Positions 1-8,123 of a stretch of 64,000 nucleotides of DNA are shown here, one piece after another. Where the stretch lies: positions 14,290-78,289 of the forward strand of contig JAZDHY010000111.1 of NCBI GenBank assembly GCA_043805435.1. The letters are read 5' to 3'. Position 1 is the stretch's first letter. Every line of letters starts with the position of its first letter. This DNA comes from JAEXOD01 sp043805435 (GTDB taxonomy: Bacteria > Bacteroidota > Ignavibacteria > Ignavibacteriales > Melioribacteraceae). The notes under the pieces were generated by a model. The model worked only from the letters and a program-made list of their open reading frames with translations, was not told the DNA's origin and ran no database searches. A program made the position numbers and the translations under genes.

Positions 1-817
1 GTATAAATAATAATGAATAAAACTGAATAGGAGCGTCAACTGAGTTATGAATTGTATCAAGTGGTTCTTCGGTATCATAACTTAAATGTTTGTAAAACTC
101 GGCATATTGTTCTTTTGTTACCGAGGTTTTTGGTTCGCGCCATATAGCAGTTAAAGTATTAATTCTTTCGTTTTCAACATAAATAGGAAAAGAGATAAAA
201 CTTGAATGTTTTTTAATAATACTTTCAATTTGCCATTTTTGAGCAAATTCTTTTGCATCGTCTTTCAAATGAACAATTAATTCGGTACCGCGGGGAATGC
301 TTTCGTCAAGCTCGTTAATTTCATAACTTCCAAGACCATCAGATTTCCATTCGTAAGATTTAGCATCTTTAGTAAATGATTTTGTTTTTAAAACAACTTC
401 TTTTGCAACCATAAATACAGAATAAAAACCAACACCAAATTTACCTATTATGTTACTTGCATCGGCTTTACTTTCATTTAATTGTTGTAAAAATTGTGCA
501 GTACCTGATTTGGCAATTGTGCCAATGTTTTCAATTAACTCTTCTTTAGTCATACCAATGCCGGTATCTTTAATAGTAAGAGTATTTTCTTTTTCATCAA
601 AAGTTACATTTATGTCTAACGGCAAATCGTTATCAACTATTTCGGTTCCTTTAATAGATTCAAAGCGTAATTTGTCTAATGCATCACTTGAATTTGAAAT
701 TAATTCACGTAAAAATATTTCTCTACTGCTGTACAATGAATGTACAAGAATATCCAATAATTGTTTAACTTCGGCTTTAAATTCAAACTGCTGTGCAGCG
801 TTTTTAGTTTCACTCAT
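1..817 (-). CDS. htpG: Hsp90-family chaperone HtpG (5' part; cut by window edge)
   Basis: The minus strand from 817 encodes the N-terminal ~272 residues of HtpG, the cytosolic ATP-dependent Hsp90 chaperone that remodels partly folded client proteins. The Bergerat ATPase fold is clear: ELISNSSDALDK holds the Mg/ATP-binding Asn, DTGIGMTKEEL and GTIAKSGT form the nucleotide pocket and lid, and GVGFYS follows. The ATG at 817-815 is preceded by a good Shine-Dalgarno (GGAGTACTT), which decides the start. The gene runs off the left edge, so the middle and C-terminal dimerisation domains are not visible. It is the third gene of a same-strand chaperone group (hsp20, dnaJ-like, htpG), 36 bp after the dnaJ-like stop, so co-expression is likely. 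Confidence 0.96.
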   Translation of the reverse strand, partial: MSETKNAAQQFEFKAEVKQLLDILVHSLYSSREIFLRELISNSSDALDKLRFESIKGTEIVDNDLPLDINVTFDEKENTLTIKDTGIGMTKEELIENIGTIAKSGTAQFLQQLNESKADASNIIGKFGVGFYSVFMVAKEVVLKTKSFTKDAKSYEWKSDGLGSYEINELDESIPRGTELIVHLKDDAKEFAQKWQIESIIKKHSSFISFPIYVENERINTLTAIWREPKTSVTKEQYAEFYKHLSYDTEEPLDTIHNSVDAPIQFYSLLFI

Positions 818-853
818 TTAAGTACTCCGTATTTGTTTCTAATATAAATTTAT

Positions 854-1789
854 TTATTTTCTAATTTTTGCTAACTGTTCAAAAAGTTCAATTTCGTGTT
901 TTGACAAATTTTTAGGTAATTTAACTAATACTTTTACAAACAGATCCCCTTGTTTGTTCTCGTTTTCATAATCAGGCATTCCCATTTTGGGAATTCTTAA
1001 AGTTTTACAGGAATCAATTTCTTTTGGAATAGTAATATTAATTTTTTTATTATCTAAAGTAGTAATTGTTTTTTTGCCTCCAAATATAGCAGTATATAAA
1101 TCTACATCCAAATTGTAGTATAAATCTTTATCTTTCAAAGTGTATTTTGCATTGTCCAATACCGTTACATTTAAAATTAAATCACCGCGCGCTTTTCCTT
1201 TTCCCAAAACTTTACCTTGATTTTTTAATCGTAGTTTTTTACCCGTCGTAATTCCCTTTTTTATTGTAACCTGTAAGATTTTATCTTTTGTTTTTATTTG
1301 TTTTTCACAACCCGTATAAGCTTCTTCAAGTGATAAATTAAGTCCTAATTCCACATCAAGAATAGTTGTGTCGTTTTCTTGCTCAAATCTATTATTTTCC
1401 TGCTGGTCAAAAATACCGGACATAAATGCTTTGAAAAAATCGGACGCACCTCCGCTGCTAAAATAATCGCCGCTTCTATTACTTGTGTTTTTTGCTTTTG
1501 TTCTTCCGTATTGCGAATTTTTAAACCAATCGTTAACATTGCTATAGTCTTTTGATTGATATTGTTGTTCCCAGCCGTTGGAAACATTATCATATTTTTT
1601 TCTTTTTTGAGGATCACTTAAAACCTCATTAGCTTCACTTATTTCTTTAAATCTTTCTTCAGCGGTTTTGTTTCCCGGATTTTTATCGGGATGAAATTGC
1701 TTGGCAAGTTTTCTAAACGCTTTGCTTATTTCTTCTTCGGAAGCGTCTTTTTTAACCCCAAGCACATCGTAATAATTTTTAAATTGCAT
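854..1789 (-). CDS. DnaJ-class co-chaperone without zinc finger (CbpA-like)
   Basis: This 311-residue Hsp40 stimulates DnaK ATPase and delivers substrates. The J domain spans about residues 4-70 with the essential HPD at 33-35. A Ser/Gly/Asn-rich linker (about 80-130) leads into a two-part C-terminal substrate-binding domain (about 140-300). The four CxxCxGxG zinc motifs of true DnaJ are absent, so it belongs to the shorter CbpA/type II group, whose usual length is about 300 residues. It lies between hsp20 and htpG on the same strand, with a strong palindrome in the 85-bp gap to hsp20. The family call is secure; whether this is the main or an accessory J protein cannot be told here. Confidence 0.93.
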   Translation of the reverse strand: MQFKNYYDVLGVKKDASEEEISKAFRKLAKQFHPDKNPGNKTAEERFKEISEANEVLSDPQKRKKYDNVSNGWEQQYQSKDYSNVNDWFKNSQYGRTKAKNTSNRSGDYFSSGGASDFFKAFMSGIFDQQENNRFEQENDTTILDVELGLNLSLEEAYTGCEKQIKTKDKILQVTIKKGITTGKKLRLKNQGKVLGKGKARGDLILNVTVLDNAKYTLKDKDLYYNLDVDLYTAIFGGKKTITTLDNKKINITIPKEIDSCKTLRIPKMGMPDYENENKQGDLFVKVLVKLPKNLSKHEIELFEQLAKIRK

Positions 1790-1827
1790 AAGGAAGCTCG
1801 TGTGTAATTATAATCGTTTAAAATAAC

Positions 1828-1857
1828 TAAAGAGAGAAAGTTAACTTTCTCTCTTTA
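1828..1857 (-). terminator. 30-bp perfect palindrome between hsp20 and the dnaJ-like gene
   Basis: Positions 1828-1857 form an uninterrupted perfect palindrome (TAAAGAGAGAAAGTT and its complement) starting 18 bp past the hsp20 stop. Read on the minus strand it can fold into a long hairpin followed by a T-rich stretch, so it is probably an intrinsic terminator or attenuator that lowers transcription into dnaJ and htpG relative to hsp20. A dimeric-protein binding site is the alternative. Confidence 0.6.
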
Positions 1858-1874
1858 ATTGTGCAAGAACAAAA

Positions 1875-2336
1875 TTAATTTACTTTAATTTCTAATTCTT
1901 TTGGCTTAATTTCTTCAGCCTTTGGAATTATTACAGAAAGCTGACCGTTTTTAAAATCGGCAGTAATTTCGTTTATTTTTATTTCTTTAGGCAAAGTGAA
2001 TGAGCGGTAATATTTTCCGTAAACTCTTTCAACACGATGAAAAGTAGTTTCTTTTTCTTCTTTTTCTTGTTTCCTTTCACCGCTAATACAAAGCTGACCA
2101 TCGTTATAAGAAATTTTTACATCTTCTTTTGCAATACCGGGAAGATCAAGTTTTAAGAAAAAGTTATCTTTATTTTCTGAAATATCCGTTAAGGGACTCC
2201 AAACGGCATTTTCCAACTCCTCATCTAATTCCTTTTTAGGGAATCCTATTTTGTTTTCAAAACTGTTAAACAATCTGCCAATTTCTCTTTCAAAGTTTAA
2301 CATGTCTCGCATAGGGTTAAATCTTACTAGTGTCAT
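1875..2336 (-). CDS. Small heat-shock protein, Hsp20/alpha-crystallin family
   Basis: This ATP-independent holdase keeps unfolding proteins soluble for later refolding by DnaK/DnaJ. The alpha-crystallin domain covers about residues 45-150, with the conserved LDLPGI segment and a C-terminal I-x-V-like tail (ELEIKVN). An upstream in-frame TTG at 2351 would add five residues, but those codons (GAG GAT) are part of the Shine-Dalgarno: GGAGG sits about 8 nt before the ATG at 2336, so the protein starts MTLVRF and has 153 residues. It is the first gene of the chaperone group. No CIRCE element was found upstream. Confidence 0.94.
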   Translation of the reverse strand: MTLVRFNPMRDMLNFEREIGRLFNSFENKIGFPKKELDEELENAVWSPLTDISENKDNFFLKLDLPGIAKEDVKISYNDGQLCISGERKQEKEEKETTFHRVERVYGKYYRSFTLPKEIKINEITADFKNGQLSVIIPKAEEIKPKELEIKVN

Positions 2337-2934
2337 TTTTAGATCCTCCAAAATGTTTATGTTAATTTATTTGTTTTTAATTTATTTATCAATCTTTGTT
2401 CTATATTAAGCAACCGGCGTGCCAATCCGAAAATAGTAATACACAAAAGGGGATTGATTGAATTAATAAAACTCCAAATTCCACATGGGCGGTTAAAATA
2501 TCAAGCTGTAACCGATTTAATTTTAATGAGTTGGGGGGACGTGTTTCTTTTACTCTAAATTTTGTAATTGCTTGATTATTCAAATATCCGTTACGATAGT
2601 TGCAATAATTATTTCAAATTACTAATGCCAAAATGGCGGTGTGGCTGTCAATATGGCGTTTGTGCTATTTTAGTATGACATAATAACGTTGAATACGCCA
2701 TAAAGGCATATATGGAATAGCTTAAAATTTTCTATAATAATAAATGCAACAGATTTTGTAATATTAATCAAATAGGCACAAGTATATTTGTGTAAATTTC
2801 CTTTGCCAAGTTTTAGATAATTCTGACAAGATGAGTTTATAATACACTAAATTATTATGTTTACAACTTAAAATTAATCCTTTATTCTACTAGAGGTCTA
2901 TGCAGCCTACTAATGGGGGTGTTGTAATTTGTGG

Positions 2935-3650
2935 TTGCAGCGTTTCTAAATAGTTAACCTTTTTTATCATTTTTCGTGTTTGCTTTTTTCCGGGGCTATC
3001 CAATATTTTAAAAATAAAGTCAAAAACCCTGTAAGGGTTTCATCTCAGTAGATAAATATTGTGTAAAAAATACTTCAACCCCGTTAGTGGGTTGCATAGC
3101 TCTCAATAAGAATAAGTGAGTTATTATTTAGTTGAAACGTCTATCTGCCAATTGCGGGTAAATGTACCAATTTAAATGTTTGTTAATGTATATTCTACTT
3201 GGCCAATTTAATTAATAAATTTACATGCAACCCACTATGGGGTTGTATTTTTATTCCGTTGATTTTTTGCTAATGACATGTAACCCTTAACAGGGTTATT
3301 ACGGCTAATAATTATTATTCTGCAGTGTTCTGAAATAGCTTAACTTTTTTTAGCTTCTAAATATAAGATTTCATAAGAATTAGATAGAATTGATATTTCG
3401 TCCTTGTTTTGGTTGACTTTTTTATCATTTTTCGTGTTTGCTTTTTTTCGGGGCTATACAATATTTTAAAAATAAAGTTAAAAACCCTGTAAAGGTTTCA
3501 TCTCAGTAGATTGCAGCGTCCTGAAATAGGTTGACTTTTTTTAGTTATTAAATATAAGATTTCATAAGAATTAGATAGAATTGATATTTCGTCCTTGTTT
3601 TGGTTGACTTTTTTGTTCTTTTCGATTTTGCTTTTTTTCGGGGCTATACA
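2935..3650. repeat. Three diverged copies of a long direct repeat
   Basis: Copy 1 is 2935-3052, copy 2 is 3321-3510 and copy 3 is 3511-3650 (cut short after GGGGCTATACA). Each begins with a version of TTGCAGCGTCCTGAAATAG, continues through a T-rich stretch and the core TTTTTCGGGGCTATACA, and copies 1 and 2 end with AAAACCCTGTAAGGGTTT then CATCTCAGTAGA. Copy 1 lacks about 78 bp present in the others, exactly between two internal GTTGACTTTTTT-like direct repeats, as expected from a recombination or slippage deletion. Copies 2 and 3 are in direct tandem. Confidence 0.8.
3024..3298. repeat. Cluster of short C-rich/G-rich hairpins
   Basis: Four palindromes share the plan ACCC...GGGT: 3024-3040 (AAACCCT GTA AGGGTTT, perfect), 3076-3094 (CAACCC/GGGTTG), 3228-3245 (CAACCC/GGGTTG) and 3281-3298 (TAACCCT TAAC AGGGTTA, perfect). 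A decayed copy lies at 3481-3498, and another half at about 3671-3684 was split by the MITE-like insertion. They look like a REP-type dispersed hairpin family. They are unlikely to be ordinary terminators because they lie far from any gene end and lack T tracts. Confidence 0.65.
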
Positions 3651-3684
3651 GATTTCCGGCTAATGATATGAAACCCGTTATGGA

Positions 3685-3857
3685 GGATGTCTCATAAGTA
3701 CAAAAACCGAACTCACCCCTTGCCCCTCTCTTAAAAAGAGAGGGGAATATCTTCTTATAACATATTGATATATAGTAGTATACGGTTGATTATATGTTTA
3801 ACACGCGAGGAATATTGTAGCAGGGAATTTCAAAAATCGGACTTATGCGACATCCAC
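3685..3857. mobile_element. 173-bp MITE-like element with inverted ends and a candidate target duplication
   Basis: The left end GGATGTCTCATAAGT (3685-3699) and right end ACTTATGCGACATCC (3841-3855) are inverted repeats with one mismatch in 15. TTATGGA directly precedes the element (3678-3684) and directly follows it if two extra bases AC are included (3858-3864), a likely 7-bp target duplication. Inside is a perfect 10-bp stem with 3-nt loop at 3723-3745 (CCCCTCTCTT/AAGAGAGGGG). No ORF fits, so movement would need a transposase supplied in trans. The insertion splits one of the ACCC/GGGT hairpin repeats. Confidence 0.6.
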
Positions 3858-3982
3858 TTATGGAGTTATGAACTTCATTATACAAACTAATAAAAATTTA
3901 ATTGTCTTTTGAATTTCTTTTATGTTGATTTTTAGATTTATTTTTCTGTAATTATATCATTATTTAAAAATATTAAATTACT

Positions 3983-4498
3983 ATGAAAAAATATACTTAT
4001 CCAATCTTTGCACAAATTATTTACCGTTATGCAAACATTTTAATTTCATTTATTTTGTTGACCCAAATATTTATTTTTGTATTGGCCCCTAATAAAAATT
4101 GGTATTACATGTTTTTTGTTTTAATTAATTTAGTTTTTGTTTTTTCAATTAATTGGTATTATTATAAAAATTATAAATATTTTCCATATAAGATAGAAAT
4201 AGATAACGAAAAAATTATTTGCTCTAATTTTTTTATTAATAACAGAAAAGAAGAAATTAAGCTTTCCGAGATTGAATTAATTACCGGTGGAATTTTTAGC
4301 AATAAACCTTCAATAGCAATATTTATTCATTATGCCGGAAAAAAAATAGGTATAAACAGGCAATTAAAAAACTATAACGAATTTTTAACTACTGTATTAA
4401 GCAATTTAAATAATACTGTATATACCGTATTGCTAAATCAGTTAAAAGAAAATAACTTACGCAACAGAACTAATACCTCAGAAGGCACGTCTAAATAA
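3983..4498 (+). CDS. Small two-TM membrane protein with a possible bacterial PH-like domain
   Basis: This 171-residue protein has two hydrophobic spans (about residues 14-35 and 39-58) joined by a very short loop, followed by a roughly 100-residue soluble part starting KIEIDNEKIIC and rich in beta-type segments, ending with a polar tail. Two N-terminal helices followed by a beta domain resemble the bacterial PH-domain membrane proteins, but no diagnostic motif settles it. No Shine-Dalgarno is evident before the ATG. It stands alone between the repeat island and the DUF5686 gene and has its own downstream hairpin at 4557. The function is unknown. Confidence 0.7.
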   Translation: MKKYTYPIFAQIIYRYANILISFILLTQIFIFVLAPNKNWYYMFFVLINLVFVFSINWYYYKNYKYFPYKIEIDNEKIICSNFFINNRKEEIKLSEIELITGGIFSNKPSIAIFIHYAGKKIGINRQLKNYNEFLTTVLSNLNNTVYTVLLNQLKENNLRNRTNTSEGTSK

Positions 4499-4556
4499 TA
4501 TTAATTTTAATTAGTGTAATAATATTAGACTATTGTAATTAATACGCTGCTAAAAG

Positions 4557-4580
4557 GATAATCATAAAGTAGTGATTATC
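4557..4580 (+). terminator. Probable terminator of the small membrane-protein gene
   Basis: GATAATCA (4557-4564) and TGATTATC (4573-4580) form an 8-bp stem with an 8-nt loop, followed by TTTATTTATC, 58 bp past the stop at 4498. The stem is AT-rich, so the call is moderate. The remaining sequence to 4831 is AT-rich leader of the next gene with no other feature seen. Confidence 0.5.
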
Positions 4581-4831
4581 TTTATTTATCTCCTTTCGTT
4601 TTGCGGGGATACAAAAGTTAATAAACAGATATTAAATTGTATAAGCTTAATAAGTATAAAACAATAATTATCAATTACGTTATGATGGTTCTAAAAAACC
4701 ATTTTGTGTTAGCATATACAATTTAATAAATTATTGAAATTAATTATTGGAACTAATCTTTATTAGGGTAAATAAAAGACAATAAATAAAACATTATAAT
4801 TTTGCTTGAATAATTTTTTTTAGGGGAAAAA

Positions 4832-7267
4832 TTGAAAAAACTAATTTTGTTTTTGTTGATAATAAGTGTAAATATCTCATTTGCGCAATATTATTCGTTA
4901 AAAGGAAAAATACGTGATAAAAACAGCGGCGATGGTTTAATATATGCAAATATACGTGCCGCCGAATCCTTAGTTGGAACGTCAACTAATGCCGAAGGTT
5001 ATTTTGAATTAAAATTATTACCGGGTAAATATACGTTAATATCCTCATTTATAGGCTACATCTCGGATACTGTAACTGTATCTATTGCCAATAATGAAAG
5101 TATTGATATTTCACTCACCCCTGTCCCAATTAAGCTGCCCGAAGTAACAGTTGTACCCGGTCTTAATCCGGCAATACGGATTATTAAAAATGCTATAGAA
5201 TTTAAAAACCAAAGAACTGAAAAATTAAACAGTTATACATTTACAGCATACACAAAGGGGGCAATAAGAACCAATCAAAATATGTCAGCCGGAAATAATA
5301 GTTTATCAATTGGTTTAGGTGGTTCGGATGATTCGGACAGTGTAAACAGTTCCGATTCCAGTAAATTACAAATAAACGGTATTTTAGAAAATCAAAGTAA
5401 GGGATATTATAAAAAGCCGAATAATTACAAAGAGGAAATAATTGCCCGTAAACAATCGGCAAATTTTCCTTCATCTGTAAATTTATTAACAGGTGGAAGA
5501 TTAGTTCAAAATTTTTATACCGAAGATATTCAGTTTTTTGACAGACCTTTACCCAGTCCTTTAAGTAATAGTGCCCTTGATTATTATTATTTTTATATAG
5601 CAGATTCTTTGGCTATGGATAATGAAAAAGTATATAAAATATTTTTTGAACCCGAAGAAGAGTTTTACCCCGGTTTTACAGGATTTATTTATATCTTAGA
5701 CAGCACGTTTGCCTTATTAAAAGTTGATGTTTCGTTAAATAAAGCCGCAAATATAGCCGGTATTTTTACTAAAATAAATATATTTCAACAATACTTGCCC
5801 TACGAAAATGATATCTACATGCCAATTGATTACAGATTGTTTATTGAAGCAAATATACTGGGACTTGCCAAGTTTGGATTTGACTTAAATTCTATAATGT
5901 ATAACTATTCAATTAATAAAGAGATAAGCGATGATTTTTTTGACATGGCAGTTTTAACCGTAATGCCGGAAGCAGATAAAAAAGATTCTTTATATTGGCA
6001 AAATGTACAAACAATACCTAATACAATTGAGGAAATAACAGCTTACAAAAAAATTGATAGTATTAATGCAATTCCGGTAACATTTTGGGATAATTTTTCT
6101 TTTCTTTCAACAATGATAGGATTTAATGATAATTTTTCCATTTCCGGTCCTTTATCTATATACGGTTTTAATGTGGTTGAAGGTCATTCCGTAAATATGG
6201 GCCTGTTTGCTTACGATTTATTAGACAAACGGTTTAACGGCAGTATTAATATGGGTTACGGTTTTTCGGATAAAAGAGTTAAAACAGATTTTAGAAGTGA
6301 ATATTTTATGGGCAAATATAGAACTCATAAATTCGAATTAAGTATTTACAACAAAAACGAAATTTTATTTTCGGAAACTGATGATTACAATAACCTTACT
6401 TCAACAATAACAAGTTTGTTTGGTAAATACGATTTTAGAAATTATTTTGGAAGAAAAGGTTTTAAAACCAGTTTCAGTTCTTTAGTTTTTCCTGTTTTAA
6501 CACTTGGTTTGGGTTATTTTAATAACACCGATATAAGTTTATCTAATAAAACCGATTTTTCGTTTTTTAACAAGGAGAAGAAATTTGCAGATAACAAATC
6601 AATATTTGATACCCGAATTAATGCTTTAACTGCAATGTTTCAGTTCGATTTTAGAAATTATATTGAAGATGGATTGTATATACGCAGAGTTAACAGGACA
6701 AATTTTTATACGGTTATTGACGGAGATATTACTTTTAGCAATAGCAAAACCTTAAAAAGTAATGTAAATTTTAATATTTATAAACTCAATATGTACGGAC
6801 GATTAAACACATTTAAATCGGCGCAGCTTTTCTTTAACGTAACAGGTGTTACTTCGTCAGGTAATGTACCAATTCAGTATTTATATGCATTACCGGGAAA
6901 TCTTGAAGGTTCCGGTAAGGATTTTTCATTTCGTTCTTTAGGAGTTGGTGAGGTTTATGGCGACAGGGTGTTAACTGTTGGTTTAGAACATAGTTTTAAA
7001 GACGAATTGTTTAAAATGGCACATATTCCCTACTTTAAGAATTCGGACCTAAATTTAAGTGCTTATATTAACGCAGCTTGGCTTGATATTAGAAGTAACA
7101 AGCAAATGTTTATGATTAAAGAACCGACTAAATTTATAAGTCCGTTTTACGAAGCAGGTTTTAGTATAGGTCATCCTTTATTTCCATTAACCTTTGAATT
7201 TACATGGAAATTAAACTATAAAGGAGTAAATAATTTTACTTTTGGTATAAATACCGTATTATTATAG
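4832..7267 (+). CDS. Outer-membrane DUF5686-type protein with carboxypeptidase-regulatory-like N-terminal domain
   Basis: This 811-residue protein starts with a signal peptide (MKKLILFLLIISVNISFAQ), so it is exported. Residues about 20-105 form a carboxypeptidase-D regulatory-like beta-sandwich (YANIRAAESLVGTSTNAEG type). The rest matches the large DUF5686 family of predicted outer-membrane barrels: many alternating strands and a C-terminus ending in an aromatic, strand-like FTFGINTVLL. It lacks the plug domain of a TonB-dependent receptor. The start is a TTG at 4832 behind AGGGGAA, since no ATG precedes the signal peptide. It may be co-transcribed with the MBL hydrolase 27 bp downstream. The family's exact job is unknown; a role in envelope assembly or stress is usually assumed. 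Confidence 0.82.
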   Translation: MKKLILFLLIISVNISFAQYYSLKGKIRDKNSGDGLIYANIRAAESLVGTSTNAEGYFELKLLPGKYTLISSFIGYISDTVTVSIANNESIDISLTPVPIKLPEVTVVPGLNPAIRIIKNAIEFKNQRTEKLNSYTFTAYTKGAIRTNQNMSAGNNSLSIGLGGSDDSDSVNSSDSSKLQINGILENQSKGYYKKPNNYKEEIIARKQSANFPSSVNLLTGGRLVQNFYTEDIQFFDRPLPSPLSNSALDYYYFYIADSLAMDNEKVYKIFFEPEEEFYPGFTGFIYILDSTFALLKVDVSLNKAANIAGIFTKINIFQQYLPYENDIYMPIDYRLFIEANILGLAKFGFDLNSIMYNYSINKEISDDFFDMAVLTVMPEADKKDSLYWQNVQTIPNTIEEITAYKKIDSINAIPVTFWDNFSFLSTMIGFNDNFSISGPLSIYGFNVVEGHSVNMGLFAYDLLDKRFNGSINMGYGFSDKRVKTDFRSEYFMGKYRTHKFELSIYNKNEILFSETDDYNNLTSTITSLFGKYDFRNYFGRKGFKTSFSSLVFPVLTLGLGYFNNTDISLSNKTDFSFFNKEKKFADNKSIFDTRINALTAMFQFDFRNYIEDGLYIRRVNRTNFYTVIDGDITFSNSKTLKSNVNFNIYKLNMYGRLNTFKSAQLFFNVTGVTSSGNVPIQYLYALPGNLEGSGKDFSFRSLGVGEVYGDRVLTVGLEHSFKDELFKMAHIPYFKNSDLNLSAYINAAWLDIRSNKQMFMIKEPTKFISPFYEAGFSIGHPLFPLTFEFTWKLNYKGVNNFTFGINTVLL

Positions 7268-7294
7268 TTTGAATTTTTATAATTAAGGATTTTA

Positions 7295-8113
7295 ATGAAT
7301 TTAAAGTTATGCGTTTTAGGAAGTACAAGTGCAGGAAATAGTACAGTTGTTTGGAATGATGAATCGGCATTATTAATAGATTGTGGTTTTTCTCCTTCGT
7401 ATATACAAGAAAGTTTTTACAATTTAGGTATCAGTTTTAATAAATTAAAAGGAATTTTATTAACTCATTTACATAACGACCATCTAAATTTAGCATTTTT
7501 AAAAATCGCACACAGAAACAAAATTCCGGTTTATGTGCAAAAAAAGATGAAAGGTCTTTTAGAAAACCGAAAAGACATTTTTAGAAATTTGATAACAGAT
7601 AATTTAATTCATGCATTTGACGGAGAAGATTTTTTAATATCAAATTTTGGAATATTTGGTTTTGAGGTGCCTCATGACGTTCCGGGTGGCTGCTGGGGGT
7701 ATAATATCTCAATGAAAAACGATATTTCTACCAAAAAAATAACAATTGCAACCGACTTAGGTTATTCTACCGAAAATACAATTAATAGATTTATGAATTC
7801 CGATTTAATTGTTATTGAATCGAATCATGACGTTACAATGTTGGAAAATTCGCGTAGAAGTAATTGGCTTAAAGATAGAATTAAAACTATAGGGCATCTT
7901 TCAAACGAACAAAGTGCCGATTTAATTTTTGAAGTTTTAGAAAAATCCGAAATATTACCAAAGGCAATTTTGCTTGCCCATATAAGTCAGGAATGTAATA
8001 CCAACTATTTGGCATCAACAACAATGATGAACAAGCTTAGAGGAACAAATTACAAAGAGATTAAGATATTTGCAACTTTTAAAAACACCACAAGTGAAGT
8101 AATAACAATTTAA
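7295..8113 (+). CDS. Metallo-beta-lactamase-fold hydrolase, WalJ/YycJ-like
   Basis: This 272-residue MBL-fold enzyme has the dinuclear-metal signature THLHNDH at residues 57-63 (HxHxDH), then a HDVPGG segment, an acidic ATDLGY motif and a late HISQ. The N-terminus (CVLGSTSAGNST) and overall plan match the WalJ/YycJ group, some members of which have DNA exonuclease activity in double-strand-break and mismatch repair. Its position directly before recD2 and a Dna2-like nuclease-helicase supports a DNA-processing role, but that is inference. AGGA precedes the ATG. The next gene starts 10 bp downstream, so these genes form an operon. Confidence 0.87.
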   Translation: MNLKLCVLGSTSAGNSTVVWNDESALLIDCGFSPSYIQESFYNLGISFNKLKGILLTHLHNDHLNLAFLKIAHRNKIPVYVQKKMKGLLENRKDIFRNLITDNLIHAFDGEDFLISNFGIFGFEVPHDVPGGCWGYNISMKNDISTKKITIATDLGYSTENTINRFMNSDLIVIESNHDVTMLENSRRSNWLKDRIKTIGHLSNEQSADLIFEVLEKSEILPKAILLAHISQECNTNYLASTTMMNKLRGTNYKEIKIFATFKNTTSEVITI

Positions 8114-8123
8114 AGAGAAAAAT

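Larger units (their letters stand above)
2352..3982. other. 1.6-kb gene-free, repeat-rich intergenic island
   Basis: No convincing gene is present; a 60-codon minus-strand frame at 2401-2583 has no family character and no recognisable start signal. The left part (2352-2930) is AT-rich with a few weak inverted repeats, e.g. ATGGCGT at 2653-2659 against ACGCCAT at 2695-2701. From 2935 to 3865 it is built from direct repeats, short hairpins and an inserted MITE-like element, annotated separately. The rest (3866-3982) is plain AT-rich upstream sequence of the next gene. Confidence 0.7.

Noticed and set aside
450..821. 123-codon plus-strand frame opposite htpG
   Set aside because: Fully antisense to a clear HtpG reading frame; a coding shadow.
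2401..2583. 60-codon minus-strand frame upstream of hsp20
   Set aside because: No family character, no recognisable start signal, lies in non-coding AT-rich DNA.
3024..3298. Hairpin repeats as a CRISPR array
   Set aside because: Repeats differ in sequence and spacing and there are no unique spacers of even length.
4832..7267. TonB-dependent receptor
   Set aside because: Has the carboxypeptidase-like N-domain but no plug domain or TonB box; DUF5686-type barrel fits better.
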